DNA of 64,000 nt, taken from contig NZ_JACYUY010000005.1 in the NCBI RefSeq assembly GCF_014842025.1, positions 62,001-126,000 of the forward strand, read 5' to 3'. Under the pieces are notes generated by a model. That model saw only the letters and a list, made by a program, of their open reading frames with translations. It was not told where the DNA came from and searched no databases. This stretch comes from Massilia sp. CFBP 13721. GTDB taxonomy: Bacteria > Pseudomonadota > Gammaproteobacteria > Burkholderiales > Burkholderiaceae_D. The position numbers and the translations under genes are program-made. The first letter of the stretch is position 1. Each line of letters opens with the position of its first letter. Below are positions 50,229 through 62,337 of the stretch, in pieces.

Positions 50229-50430
50229 TCTAGAGTCCGTTGTTGGGTCAACACTATACTCCGGCTGCCGGGAATCGGCAGTACCGTACTTCTACTGTAT
50301 TTATTGCAATACTTTGGGCGCAATGCGGGGGAATATATCCGAAATTGCGCTCCCGTGATGGACGTGATGCGGTGTCCGGGTGCTGCCTGGGGTGCGGGCG
50401 ACGAGTTCGTGGGTCGCCTGCTTTCATGCG

Positions 50431-50559
50431 GTGTACCGCGTGGGCTCGGAGAGCCCACCCTACGGTGCACAACCGCCGGTTGAACGCGTGGACGGGGGAC
50501 CCGTCCACCCTACGTTGGCTGTTGCGTAACGTAGGGTGGGCACCTGTGCCCACGCGGTT
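50431..50559. repeat. Three palindromic repeat units inside the sdh-gltA operon
   Basis: Units lie at about 50431-50470, 50483-50516 and 50528-50559, in alternating orientation. They take up most of the 373-bp gap between sdhB and sdhE, which should be one transcript. Confidence 0.87.
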
Positions 50560-50601
50560 CACGGCTGGCAATACGGCGCCGGCTGAAAACATCCAACGAC
50601 C

Positions 50602-51312
50602 TTAGATCGCCCGGCGAACCAGCAATTCCTTGATCTTGCCGATCGCCTTGTTCGGATTCAGGCCCTTCGGGCAGACGTCCGTGCAATTCATGATCGAATG
50701 GCAGCGGAACAGGCGGTACGGGTCTTCCAGGTTGTCCAGGCGCTCGTTGGTGGCTTCGTCGCGCGAGTCGGCGATGAAGCGGTAGGCTTGCAGCAGTCCG
50801 GCTGGACCGACGAACTTGTCCGGGTTCCACCAGAACGACGGGCACGAGGTCGAGCAGCAGGCGCACAGGATGCACTCGTACAGGCCGTCGAGCTCTTCGC
50901 GCTCTTCAGGCGATTGCAGGCGCTCTTTTTCCGGCTTGATCGATTCGTTGATCAGGAACGGCTTGACCGAGTGGTACTGCTTGAAGAACTGGGTCATGTC
51001 GACGATCAGGTCGCGCACGACCGGCAGGCCCGGCAGCGGACGCAGCACGATCGGCTGGCTCAGTTCGTTCAGGTTGGTGGTGCAGGCCAGGCCGTTCTTG
51101 CCGTTGATGTTCATCGCGTCCGAACCGCAGACGCCTTCGCGGCACGAGCGGCGCAGGGCCAGCGAATCGTCGACGTCCGACTTGATGCGCTGCAGCGCGT
51201 CGAGCAGCATCTTGTCGGTGTCTTTCAGTTCGACGGTGACGTCTTGCATGTAAGGCTTCGAATCCTTGTCCGGATCGTAGCGGTAGATCTTCAGTTGGAC
51301 TGTGCGTGCCAT
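50602..51312 (-). CDS. sdhB: Succinate dehydrogenase iron-sulfur subunit
   Basis: The 236-residue subunit carries three clusters. The [2Fe-2S] ligands are in [21 protein letters not shown]. The other clusters use cysteines in [14 protein letters not shown] and [17 protein letters not shown]. It passes electrons from SdhA to ubiquinone in the membrane. It lies 28 bp after sdhA. Confidence 0.98.
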   Translation of the reverse strand: MARTVQLKIYRYDPDKDSKPYMQDVTVELKDTDKMLLDALQRIKSDVDDSLALRRSCREGVCGSDAMNINGKNGLACTTNLNELSQPIVLRPLPGLPVVRDLIVDMTQFFKQYHSVKPFLINESIKPEKERLQSPEEREELDGLYECILCACCSTSCPSFWWNPDKFVGPAGLLQAYRFIADSRDEATNERLDNLEDPYRLFRCHSIMNCTDVCPKGLNPNKAIGKIKELLVRRAI

Positions 51313-51340
51313 GTGGTTTACCTAAATAATTTTTCGTGGA

Positions 51341-53119
51341 TCAGAACGTACGTGGCTTCGGTTTGAAGGTATCGACCGTCAGCGGCTTGGTCACGACCGG
51401 CTTGTAGTCGAGACGGTTGCCTTCCGAGAAGAACAACGTGTGCTTCATCCAGTTTTCGTCGTCGCGCTGCTCGTAGTCGCTGTGGGCGTGGGCGCCGCGC
51501 GATTCCTTGCGTGCCGCAGCCGACACGATGGTCGCCTTGGCCACTTCGATCAGGTTGTCGAGTTCGATCGCTTCGATGCGGGCGGTGTTGAACACCTTCG
51601 ACTTGTCCTTGAACGAGACGTGCTTGCGGCGCTCGTCGAGCTTCATGATTTCGGCCACGCCCTGGTCCATCAGGGCCTGGGTGCGGAACACGCCGCAGTA
51701 CTTCTGCATGGTGGCGCGGATGTCGTTGGCGACGTCCTGCACCTTTTCGCTGCCGCTCGCCGTTTCCTGGCGGTTGAGGCGATCCAGCGCGTAGTCGGCG
51801 AAGTCCTTCGGCAGGGCGCGGTTGCCCTGGGCCTTGAGCTTCTGGCCGATGATGTGGTTGCCGGCCGCGCGGCCGAACACCAGCAGGTCGAGCAGCGAGT
51901 TCGTGCCAAGGCGGTTGGCGCCGTGCACCGAGACGCAGGCGCATTCGCCAATCGCGTACAGACCGTTGACGATCTTCTGGCTGCCGCTGCCGTCAGGTGC
52001 GACGACCTGGCCGTGGATGTTGGTCGGGATGCCGCCCATCTGGTAGTGGATGGTCGGAACGACAGGGATCGGTTCCTTGGTCGCATCGACGTTGGCGAAC
52101 TTGTGGCCGATTTCCAGGATCGAAGGCAGGCGCTTCTTGATGGTATCGGCGCCGATGTGGCGCAGGTCCAGCAGCACGTGGTCCTTGTTCGGGCCGACGC
52201 CGCGGCCTTCCTTGATTTCCTGGTCCATCGAGCGCGAGACGAAGTCGCGCGGCGCCAGGTCCTTCAGGGTCGGCGCATAGCGCTCCATGAAGCGTTCGCC
52301 GTTCGAGTTGATCAGGATACCGCCCTCGCCGCGCACGCCCTCGGTGATCAGGACGCCCGCGCCGGCCACGCCGGTCGGGTGGAACTGCCAGAACTCCATG
52401 TCCTGCAGCGGCAGGCCGGCGCGTGCCGCCATGCCCAGGCCGTCGCCGGTGTTGATGAAGGCATTCGTCGAGGCGGCGAAGATGCGGCCGGCGCCGCCGG
52501 TGGCGAAGATCGTGGTCTTCGCTTGCAGCATCATGACGTCGCCGGTTTCCATTTCGAGGGCGACCACGCCCAGCACGTCGCCGTCGGCGTTACGCACCAG
52601 GTCGAGGGCTTGCCATTCGACGAAGAAGTGGGTCCGCGAGCGAACGTTACGCTGGTACAGCGTGTGCAGCAGCGCATGGCCGGTACGGTCGGCCGCGGCG
52701 CAGGCGCGCTGGACCGGCTTTTCGCCGAAGTTGGCGGTGTGGCCGCCGAACGGGCGCTGGTAAATCGTACCGTCGGTGTTGCGGTCGAACGGCATGCCGA
52801 AGTGTTCCAGCTCGTAGACGACTTTCGGTGCTTCACGGCACATGAATTCGATCGCATCCTGGTCGCCCAGGTAGTCCGAGCCCTTGACGGTGTCGAACAT
52901 GTGCCAGTACCAGTCGTCTTCGCTCATGTTGCCCAGCGAAGCGCCGATGCCGCCCTGCGCCGCCACGGTGTGCGAGCGGGTCGGGAACACTTTTGAGAGC
53001 ACGGCGACGTTCAGGCCGGCTTCGGTCAGTTGCAGTGCGGCGCGCAGGCCGGAACCGCCCGCGCCGACGATGACGACGTCGAACTGGCGGGTAGGGATTG
53101 CAGAATTAAATGCTGCCAC
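51341..53119 (-). CDS. sdhA: Succinate dehydrogenase flavoprotein subunit
   Basis: The 592-residue subunit has FAD-binding VVIVGAGGSGLRAALQL. The covalent-FAD histidine is in SHTVAAQGGIGA, and active-site HPTGVAGAG and the REYEQRD-like C-terminal basic/acidic region are present. The start is GTG at 53119, with GGAG 9 nt upstream and 2 bp after the sdhD stop; an ATG further upstream would overlap sdhD and add a non-homologous 23 residues. Confidence 0.98.
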   Translation of the reverse strand: MAAFNSAIPTRQFDVVIVGAGGSGLRAALQLTEAGLNVAVLSKVFPTRSHTVAAQGGIGASLGNMSEDDWYWHMFDTVKGSDYLGDQDAIEFMCREAPKVVYELEHFGMPFDRNTDGTIYQRPFGGHTANFGEKPVQRACAAADRTGHALLHTLYQRNVRSRTHFFVEWQALDLVRNADGDVLGVVALEMETGDVMMLQAKTTIFATGGAGRIFAASTNAFINTGDGLGMAARAGLPLQDMEFWQFHPTGVAGAGVLITEGVRGEGGILINSNGERFMERYAPTLKDLAPRDFVSRSMDQEIKEGRGVGPNKDHVLLDLRHIGADTIKKRLPSILEIGHKFANVDATKEPIPVVPTIHYQMGGIPTNIHGQVVAPDGSGSQKIVNGLYAIGECACVSVHGANRLGTNSLLDLLVFGRAAGNHIIGQKLKAQGNRALPKDFADYALDRLNRQETASGSEKVQDVANDIRATMQKYCGVFRTQALMDQGVAEIMKLDERRKHVSFKDKSKVFNTARIEAIELDNLIEVAKATIVSAAARKESRGAHAHSDYEQRDDENWMKHTLFFSEGNRLDYKPVVTKPLTVDTFKPKPRTF

Positions 53120-53121
53120 GA

Positions 53122-53490
53122 TTAAACACTCCAGAGAATTTGCACAGTCCACACGGCGTATGCCACCAGCAGGAGCACGGTGATGCACTGCAAGGCCAGC
53201 TTGATGCCGGCGTTTTTGACGTAGTCCATCCAGATGTCACGCACGCCGACCCACACGTGGTAGAACAGTCCGAAGAAGGTGACTGCCGTGAAGAGCTTGA
53301 ACCACTGGCGCGAGAACAGCGACGCCCAGCCTTCGTAGGTGAAGTTTTGTGCGGTCAGGAAGGTGGCGAGCAGGATGACGGTGTACACCACCATCAGGAT
53401 CGCGGTGACGCGCTGCGCCAGCCAGTCACGCACACCGTAGTGGGCGCCGACGACGAGGCGGCGCTGGCCGATATTATTCTTGCTTGCCAT
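53122..53490 (-). CDS. sdhD: Succinate dehydrogenase membrane anchor subunit
   Basis: The 122-residue protein has three membrane helices (about 28-48, 65-85 and 95-118). The conserved GVRDWLAQRVTAILMVVY segment and the haem-ligand candidate His in FYHVWVGVRDIWMDYV are visible. It anchors SdhAB and helps form the quinone site with SdhC, 2 bp after sdhC. Confidence 0.96.
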   Translation of the reverse strand: MASKNNIGQRRLVVGAHYGVRDWLAQRVTAILMVVYTVILLATFLTAQNFTYEGWASLFSRQWFKLFTAVTFFGLFYHVWVGVRDIWMDYVKNAGIKLALQCITVLLLVAYAVWTVQILWSV

Positions 53491-53492
53491 GA

Positions 53493-53915
53493 TTAGAATA
53501 CTCCGAACAGTTTCAGGCCACAGAGGGCGGTCAGGACCAGGCTGATGACCAGCACCCAGCGTGCGGTCTTCTGGGCGGCGTCCTTGTCCAGGGCAATGTG
53601 GTTGTCCATGAACAGGTGGCGGATGCCGGCGGTGAAATGGTGCGCATAGGCCCAGATCAGGCCCAGCAGGATGATCTTGGTGAAGGCGTTGTCGACGATG
53701 CCGCCGAAGTGGTAGTACGAGATTTCCGAACGCAGGCTTTCCTGGAGCAAATACAACAGGAAAGGCAACATCAGGAAGAGCCCGAAACCGCTGATGCGGT
53801 GCAGGATCGACACGATGGCCGATGGCGGCATCTTGTAATGCGTAGTGATATCCGCAATATTGATATTACGAATCGGCTGTCCTCTCTTTTGCTGCTTTGT
53901 TATGGCCTCGGACAT
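53493..53915 (-). CDS. sdhC: Succinate dehydrogenase cytochrome b556 subunit
   Basis: The 140-residue subunit has three membrane helices and the SdhC signature SILHRISGFGLFLMLP near residue 35. The haem-binding His is in YAHHFTAGIRHLFMD. It is the first gene of the operon. The 311-bp gap upstream (53916-54226) must hold its promoter; it contains AT-rich sequence near 53940-54060 and a repeat pair near 54099-54212. Confidence 0.96.
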   Translation of the reverse strand: MSEAITKQQKRGQPIRNINIADITTHYKMPPSAIVSILHRISGFGLFLMLPFLLYLLQESLRSEISYYHFGGIVDNAFTKIILLGLIWAYAHHFTAGIRHLFMDNHIALDKDAAQKTARWVLVISLVLTALCGLKLFGVF

Positions 53916-54098
53916 ACAACACCTCCCTTAACTGACAAAATGTGATTAACCCTTAATTTTCGCCGATTTTTTGCGGCGCACCAAGACACATTCTCCGAAT
54001 ATTCGTGGGATAAACGTGGAACCGGGTTTTGTTTGGCGATTTCTTGCTAACAACATATTTTATACGCATACGAACGAACGTGCTGACGGTCCGCTTTT

Positions 54099-54212
54099 CG
54101 TAGGGTGGACGGCTCCGCCGTCCACGTGGTGATACTTGTCGGGTCCGATATCGTGCCGGATGATCTCGCTGCTACGTACCACCGCGTGGCCGGGAAACCC
54201 GTCCACCCTACG
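54099..54212. repeat. Inverted pair of palindromic repeats between sdhC and gntR
   Basis: A unit starting CGTAGGGTGGACGGCTCC at 54099 and an opposing unit ending GTCCACCCTACGG at 54212 flank a short spacer, next to the 3' end of gntR. Confidence 0.85.
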
Positions 54213-54226
54213 GCTTGCATCACGTA

Positions 54227-54994
54227 TCACGACAACTCGTTCTGGTAATGATGCTGCGCCGTCAGATACAAGCCGCGCCGCAACTCCACCGGGCGGTCGC
54301 CGTAGGTGAACGACACCCGGTCCGCCACCAGCAAGGGGGTACCTTCGGCCACGTTCAAATATTCGGCGGCGGCGGCATCGGCCCCGACCGCGCGGATCTT
54401 CTCGGTCGCGCGGATCATGCGCGTGCCGAATTCCGACTCGAACAGGCCGTACATCGGACCCTTGTACTCGACCAGCCGCTCGGCCGTCAGCCCCTTGAAC
54501 ACCTGCCCCGGCAGCCACAACTCTTCGAGGATGGTCGGCGCGCCGTCGAAGCACATCAGGCGCTTGATGTAGACGACGGCGTCGCCCGATTTCAGCTCGA
54601 GCAGGCGCGTCACCTCGGCCGGCGCACGGATGCGCTTGACCTCGATGATGCGGTTCTCGGGATGGTGGGGCACGCCCTCGTCGGGCATCAGTTTCAGGAA
54701 GCGGAAATGCGCGCGTTCTTCGTGGTGGGTGGCAACGAAGGTGCCCTTCCCTTGCCGGCGCACCACCAGGTTCTCGGCAGCGAGTTCGTCGATGGCCTTG
54801 CGCACCGTGCCCTGGCTGACCTTGAAGCGAGCCGCCAGTTCGACTTCGCTCGGCATCAACTCGCCCGGCTTCCACTCTCCGGATTGCAGGCTGTGCGTGA
54901 TCAGCGCCTTGATTTGCTGATACAACGGCCGGAACGATGGCGAAGCATTGCTGCCTGGCCCCTCGCCGGAAGGGTTGGTCGGGACGGAATTCAT
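54227..54994 (-). CDS. GntR/HutC-family transcriptional regulator beside the TCA genes
   Basis: The 255-residue regulator has a winged helix (LMPSEVELAARFKVSQGTVRKA) at about 35-95 and a UTRA ligand-binding domain (about 115-250) of the HutC type. It lies between sdhC and mdh, an order conserved in Burkholderiales, and likely regulates TCA genes. Start ATG at 54994 was chosen because upstream residues are not conserved. The ligand is unknown. A perfect palindrome lies 58 bp upstream. Confidence 0.9.
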   Translation of the reverse strand: MNSVPTNPSGEGPGSNASPSFRPLYQQIKALITHSLQSGEWKPGELMPSEVELAARFKVSQGTVRKAIDELAAENLVVRRQGKGTFVATHHEERAHFRFLKLMPDEGVPHHPENRIIEVKRIRAPAEVTRLLELKSGDAVVYIKRLMCFDGAPTILEELWLPGQVFKGLTAERLVEYKGPMYGLFESEFGTRMIRATEKIRAVGADAAAAEYLNVAEGTPLLVADRVSFTYGDRPVELRRGLYLTAQHHYQNELS

Positions 54995-55052
54995 AGACCA
55001 CGATTTCACCACAAAAGCCCCGTTCCGTCCAGTGTGCGCATGGCAACATATG

Positions 55053-55068
55053 TGTCTTATATAAGACA
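55053..55068. promoter_or_regulatory. Palindromic site between gntR and mdh, probable GntR operator
   Basis: TGTCTTATATAAGACA is a perfect 16-bp palindrome of the style bound by HutC-type GntR regulators (GT-N-TATA-N-AC). It lies between the divergent gntR and mdh starts, so it may control both. Confidence 0.75.
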
Positions 55069-55254
55069 TATGATATCAATTGACAGGTAGAACAGGCGAG
55101 GACTACACTCGCGGTCGATCGGGTGTCCAGGCAGGCCTCGCGCCATATGCAGGACGCCTACGGGATCGATGTCCGTTTTGGTATGATTGCAGTTTTCGCG
55201 GACAGGCGTATCCTCGGCTTCGACCGTTTTCATTCCCACTTTTGGAGATTCATC

Positions 55255-56244
55255 ATGGCTAAAACCCCAATGCGCGTTGCCGTTACCGGCGCTGCCGGCC
55301 AGATCGGCTATTCGCTGCTGTTCCGTATCGCTAACGGCGACATGCTGGGCAAAGACCAGCCGGTCATCCTGCAGCTGCTGGAGATCGACAACGAAAAAGC
55401 ACAGAAAGCCCTCAAGGGCGTCATGATGGAAATCGACGACTGCGCCTTCCCGCTGCTGGCCGGCATGACCGCGCACTCGGACCCGATGACCGCGTTCAAG
55501 GACGTCGAGTTCGCCCTGCTGGTCGGCGCGCGTCCACGCGGCCCTGGCATGGAACGCAAGGACCTGCTGGAAGCCAACGCCCAGATCTTCACCGTGCAGG
55601 GCAAGGCGCTCGACGCCGTCGCTGCGCGCAACGTCAAGGTGCTGGTGGTCGGCAACCCTGCCAACACCAACGCCTACATCGCCATGAAATCGGCGCCGAG
55701 CCTGCCGGCGAAAAACTTCACCGCCATGCTGCGCCTGGACCACAACCGCGCGCTGTCGCAAGTGGCTGCCAAGCTGGGCAAGCCGGTCGGTTCGATCGAA
55801 AAGATGGCTGTCTGGGGCAACCACTCGCCAACCATGTACGCCGACTACCGCTTCGCCACCATCGACGGCGCCTCGGTCAAGGAAGCGATCAACGACGACG
55901 CCTGGAACCGCGACACCTTCCTGCCGACCGTCGGCAAGCGCGGCGCCGCCATCATCGACGCGCGCGGTGCGTCGTCGGCCGCATCGGCCGCCAACGCGGC
56001 GATCGACCACATGCATGACTGGCACCTGGGCACCGGCGGCAAGTGGACCACGATGGGCATCCCATCGGATGGTTCCTACGGCATCCCTGAAGGCACCATG
56101 TTCGGCTTCCCGGTCACGGTCGAAAACGGCGAGTACACCATCGTGCAAGGCCTGGAGATCGACGCGTTCTCGCAAGAGCGCATCAACCTGACGCTGAAAG
56201 AGCTGACGGAAGAGCGCGAAGGCGTAGCCCACCTGCTGGCCTGA
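55255..56244 (+). CDS. mdh: Malate dehydrogenase
   Basis: The 329-residue NAD-dependent enzyme has the Rossmann loop [14 protein letters not shown]. Active-site arginines occur in [13 protein letters not shown], and the catalytic His/Asp pair includes [11 protein letters not shown]. It oxidises malate to oxaloacetate. It is divergent from gntR and probably under its control; the CoA ester lyase follows 99 bp later. Confidence 0.98.
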   Translation: MAKTPMRVAVTGAAGQIGYSLLFRIANGDMLGKDQPVILQLLEIDNEKAQKALKGVMMEIDDCAFPLLAGMTAHSDPMTAFKDVEFALLVGARPRGPGMERKDLLEANAQIFTVQGKALDAVAARNVKVLVVGNPANTNAYIAMKSAPSLPAKNFTAMLRLDHNRALSQVAAKLGKPVGSIEKMAVWGNHSPTMYADYRFATIDGASVKEAINDDAWNRDTFLPTVGKRGAAIIDARGASSAASAANAAIDHMHDWHLGTGGKWTTMGIPSDGSYGIPEGTMFGFPVTVENGEYTIVQGLEIDAFSQERINLTLKELTEEREGVAHLLA

Positions 56245-56343
56245 GTTGACACCGCGGCGGATGGGCCGGCACGGCATGCCCATCCGCTGAACTTTCTGTG
56301 CCGCCTCCTGGGCGGCACGGCTGTTTCTACTACTAAACCCACC

Positions 56344-57333
56344 ATGCACCCTTCCGAGGTTTTATTCCAGGGCAAACGCCAGCCGCTCCTGCTTCCCGCC
56401 TGCGATCACTATTGCGGCTCGGAGAAGCTGATGCGCAAGTCGATGGCCCTGCAACAAGAGCTTGGCCCCGTCTTCGACATCACCTTCGATTGCGAGGACG
56501 GCGCCGCCGCCGGCAACGAAGCCGCGCACGCCCAGCTGGTCGCCGCGCTCGTGAACAGCGAAGACAACCGTTTCAAACGCATCGGCGTGCGCCTGCACGA
56601 CATCGACAGCCAGCACTTCGTGCAGGACGTGGTCACCATCGTCGGCGCTGCCGCCAATCAATTGGCTTATGTCGTGCTGCCGAAACCGAGCGGCATCGAC
56701 GACGTACGGCGCGCGCTGGAAATCATCAACCGCGTCGCCGTGCCGAACGGGCGCGCGGCGCTGCCGGTACACGTGCTGATCGAAACCCACGGCGCATTGC
56801 ACGACGCCTACGAGATCGCCGCCCTGCCCCAGGTCGAGTGCCTGTCGTTCGGCATCATGGATTTCGTTTCCTCGCACTTCGGTGCGATTCCCGCCGGTGC
56901 GATGCGCACCCCGGGACAGTTTTCTCACCCATTAGTTGTCCGCGCCAAGCTGGAGATGGTTGCGGCATGTCATGCGCACGGCAAGGTGGCCTCGCATAAT
57001 GTGACGACCGAGATCAAAGACAGCGCGATTGTGGCAAACGATGCACAACGTGCCGGCGGCGAATTCGGTTTTACGCGCATGTGGAGCATCCATCCCGACC
57101 AGATCAAACCGATCGTCAAGGCGTTTACGCCCCGTCTGTCGGAAGTGAACGAAGCCACCAACATTTTGCAGGAAGCGATGGCGGTGAATTGGGGTCCGAT
57201 TGCTCAACATGGGCGCTTGCACGACCGCGCCAGCTACCGATATTATTGGACCGTTTTGCAGCGCGCGAAGCTGGCCGGCCTGGCGCTGCCTGAATCCGCG
57301 GCGGCAATCGTCAACCAAACGGAATCCCACTAA
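56344..57333 (+). CDS. HpcH/HpaI or citrate-lyase-beta family CoA ester lyase
   Basis: The 329-residue TIM-barrel enzyme contains FDCEDGAAAGNE, the acidic metal-binding residues in IETHGALHDAYEIA, and LSFGIMDFVSSHFG. The family cleaves malyl-, citramalyl- or citryl-type CoA esters. I cannot assign the substrate. The mdh-lyase-acnA layout suggests a side reaction of the TCA pool. Its stop overlaps the next gene's start by 1 bp (TAATG). Confidence 0.88.
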   Translation: MHPSEVLFQGKRQPLLLPACDHYCGSEKLMRKSMALQQELGPVFDITFDCEDGAAAGNEAAHAQLVAALVNSEDNRFKRIGVRLHDIDSQHFVQDVVTIVGAAANQLAYVVLPKPSGIDDVRRALEIINRVAVPNGRAALPVHVLIETHGALHDAYEIAALPQVECLSFGIMDFVSSHFGAIPAGAMRTPGQFSHPLVVRAKLEMVAACHAHGKVASHNVTTEIKDSAIVANDAQRAGGEFGFTRMWSIHPDQIKPIVKAFTPRLSEVNEATNILQEAMAVNWGPIAQHGRLHDRASYRYYWTVLQRAKLAGLALPESAAAIVNQTESH

Positions 57334-57896
57334 TGGCCACCTCCCCCAAACACCTGTTCGCCGCCGGCGCTTTCGCGTTCGCGGCTATTGCCCTGTGCGC
57401 TGCTCCTGTCTCGGCCGCTCCCGAGAAAAACCACCCGAAGGCGGAAGACGTCCTGAAGGCCAGGAAAGCTAAGACCGCGAAGCCATCGAAGTCGAAGAAA
57501 GCAGCCGCCGCTGCGGCAGCGACCGTCGCTACTGCCGCCGCCGCCGACAACTGGGCGCCGGCCGACGAAGCCGAACCGGACATCACCGATACCAAGGTCA
57601 CCGAGTACACCTGCGAGCTGAACAACAAGGTCACGATCTACTCGAACGAGAACGACGACGCCCACATCGCGCTGCGCTGGAAGAAGCGCCTGCACCGCCT
57701 GGAGCGGGTCGGCACCACCACCGGCGCGCTGCGTTTCGAGAACACCAATTTCCGCCTGATCTGGATCGGCATCCCGTCGAAGGGCATCCTGCTCGACTCG
57801 CGCCTGAACCGCCAGCTGGCCAATGAATGCAAGAATGCCGAGCAAAGCAAGCCTGTCGTTGCTGCCGCTTCGGAACCGAAGAAAGCCGACGCCTGA
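57333..57896 (+). CDS. Periplasmic MliC-like protein with Lys/Ala linker
   Basis: The 187-residue protein has a signal peptide ending VSAA, a Lys/Ala-rich linker (about 30-75) and a small beta domain. The domain (about 90-166) carries YTCELNNKVTIYSN, IALRWKKRLHRLERV, TTTGALRFENTNFRLIWIG and SKGILLDS plus a second Cys, the layout of MliC-type lysozyme inhibitors (disulfide, Ser/Thr-Gly-Ala-x-x loop, x-KG loop). Lysozyme inhibition is inferred only from the fold pattern. It is tightly coupled to the lyase gene. Confidence 0.7.
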   Translation: MATSPKHLFAAGAFAFAAIALCAAPVSAAPEKNHPKAEDVLKARKAKTAKPSKSKKAAAAAAATVATAAAADNWAPADEAEPDITDTKVTEYTCELNNKVTIYSNENDDAHIALRWKKRLHRLERVGTTTGALRFENTNFRLIWIGIPSKGILLDSRLNRQLANECKNAEQSKPVVAAASEPKKADA

Positions 57897-57984
57897 AGAA
57901 CCAATCGGGCATCGGCGCCCCGTTGCCCGATATTCTTATAACGAATTGACGCAATAACAAGAGACCCCTACTGAAGGAGAGCTT

Positions 57985-60693
<2,709 letters not shown>

Positions 60694-60730
60694 ATGTCGA
60701 AGGCCCGCCTCGCGGCGGGCTGGTGAAGAC

Positions 60731-60769
60731 AAAGGGCTGGAACCTTCACGGGTTCCAGCCCTTTTTTTA
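60731..60769 (+). terminator. Intrinsic terminator of acnA
   Basis: A 14-bp stem (AAAGGGCTGGAACC with its complement) and a 6-nt loop end in TTTTTTTA, about 40 bp after the acnA stop. Confidence 0.95.
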
Positions 60770-60793
60770 TTCATCGTTCCCGTTCGCAGCAGG

Positions 60794-60840
60794 ACGTAGG
60801 GTGGGCGGGTCCCTGCGGGGCCGCCGAGGCCCACGCGTTC
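60794..60840. repeat. Unit of the palindromic repeat with longer loop
   Basis: ACGTAGGGTGGGCGGGTC...GGCCCACGCGTTC lies between acnA and the DUF4844 gene. Confidence 0.8.
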
Positions 60841-60911
60841 AACCCGCTCCAGAAACCTCGCGTCGCTGCAAGGTAGATCAGGCCACGAAAAGCACCTCGT
60901 GCCAACCGCAA

Positions 60912-61376
60912 TCAGAAAAACCACCCATAAGGAAAACCATAGCGCCAGACAGTGAACAATTGCGATGACCCTTCAATCCCGCAGATGTCGAGCGCGCGTT
61001 CCAGATAGAACAGCATGCGGTCGCGCTCCTCCGACTCGATCGTCGTGAACCCTGCGAGCGCCCGCTTGAAATGGCCAAGCACGACCGCACGGCGCGGATG
61101 CGCCGGCAGGTCGTCGATCAGCGCCTGGATCACATTGTCTGCCACCAATTGTGCAGCGGCGCGTTGCGCTTCGTTACGCGCGCCCGGGTAGAAGCTCGCC
61201 GCATCGGGTCCGAACTTGTGCTCCCGCTTCAACTCGTCCAGGCGCGCCAGCATGGCCGGCGTGACGTTCAGGCGGTGGTCTCCCAGGAAGGTTGGCCATA
61301 GATAGAAACTGAGTCCGGAGACGCCGGCGGCAACGATGGCGGCAACCAGGATGACGATCATGGCCAGGTACTTCAT
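60912..61376 (-). CDS. DUF4844-like membrane-anchored protein
   Basis: The 154-residue protein has one N-terminal membrane helix (about 5-26, MIVILVAAIVAAGVSGLSFYLW) and an external helical domain. DAASFYPGARNEAQRAAAQ, GHFKRALAGFTTIESEERDRML and FTVWRYGFPYGWFF match the DUF4844 pattern as I recall it. No function is known. ATG at 61376 puts the helix first. It converges with acnA. Confidence 0.7.
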   Translation of the reverse strand: MKYLAMIVILVAAIVAAGVSGLSFYLWPTFLGDHRLNVTPAMLARLDELKREHKFGPDAASFYPGARNEAQRAAAQLVADNVIQALIDDLPAHPRRAVVLGHFKRALAGFTTIESEERDRMLFYLERALDICGIEGSSQLFTVWRYGFPYGWFF

Positions 61377-61580
61377 GCAGGTAGCAACTCCTCGTTCATA
61401 TGCGAGCAAATGGCCGGCCATCCTCGCATGGATCGGTTATCGAAGCAACAACCCCCGTGGCCTTGCCCGGCCTGGCAGAAGCACAGATGGTTCACGCACC
61501 CGGGCTCCCCATGCATACAAAATTTTGCTTGAAAATTCGTCAATAATCTGGAGAATGGAAGAGACAACCTGGGGGTGTCC

Positions 61581-62087
61581 ATGCGTACAACAGCAACTCT
61601 TGCGATCGCTTCGATAATGACCCTGCTGCTCAGCTGGCAGCACCTGCACGGCGGCGTGCCGGCGCACCACCTGCTGGCCGATCCGGGCTTGCCGGCGCTG
61701 TCGAACTGGTGGGGCCTGCTGACGCTGCCGCTGCTGGCGTGGTTTCTCCTCGGCCGCGTCGAACGCCGGCGCCAGGCCCGGCCACACGCCGCGCATGGCG
61801 ATTTCGCCGCCTTCACGGGCGCGCTAGTGTTCGGCGCCGTGCTGTCGCTGCTGTTCACGGCCGGGCAAAGCACCGCGACCGAAAACATGGTGCAAGGGCT
61901 GGCCCTGCTCGCGCTGTTCTATCCGATCCACCGCGCCGCCTGCGTGCTCGGCTTCGTGGTCGGCATGACCTGGACCTTCGGGGCGGTGCTGCCGATGATC
62001 GCGGCGGCCATCTTCGCGGCGGCTGGCGCAGCGATTTATTATGGCGTGCGTTTCATTTACTCGCGGGCGCTGGTGCTGCGCCGCTAA
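61581..62087 (+). CDS. Hypothetical integral membrane protein
   Basis: The 168-residue protein has about five membrane helices (residues 5-20, 42-58, 76-93, 102-120 and 125-160) with small charged loops and His residues in WQHLHGG and VPAHHLLAD. I recognise no family. The start at 61581 has GGGGGT upstream; GTG at 61575 is possible. Confidence 0.65.
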   Translation: MRTTATLAIASIMTLLLSWQHLHGGVPAHHLLADPGLPALSNWWGLLTLPLLAWFLLGRVERRRQARPHAAHGDFAAFTGALVFGAVLSLLFTAGQSTATENMVQGLALLALFYPIHRAACVLGFVVGMTWTFGAVLPMIAAAIFAAAGAAIYYGVRFIYSRALVLRR

Positions 62088-62135
62088 ACGCCCTCATCGA
62101 ATACCTCGCGCGGCGGATGGCGTTGCGCGTATCAC

Positions 62136-62295
62136 CGCGTGGACGGCGGAGCCGTCCACCCTACCCTCTCGGTCGACCTGTAGGGTGGGCGCCCCGTGCC
62201 CACGCGTGAAGTCTGCATCGTGTTGGCTGGGTCTTTCTTAAAACGAAGCCAATACGGTGCGACGTTTACGCGTGGGCACGGGGCGCCCACCCTAC
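62136..62295. repeat. Three palindromic repeat units between two convergent genes
   Basis: Units at 62136-62164, 62180-62206 and 62269-62295 carry the family ends. The second and third are inverse copies, both with the GGGCGCCCC-type core. Confidence 0.88.
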
Positions 62296-62337
62296 TTTCC
62301 TTCGCTCCAATTTAACGATACGTCCAACCGGTGTGCA

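Noticed and set aside
53119..53188. Upstream ATG start for sdhA
   Set aside because: It would overlap sdhD by about 67 bp and add residues not found in SdhA; the GTG start gives the usual 592-residue length.
55081..55254. Upstream extension of mdh through in-frame starts
   Set aside because: Residues before [12 protein letters not shown] are unrelated to malate dehydrogenases, and the chosen ATG gives the usual 329-residue length.
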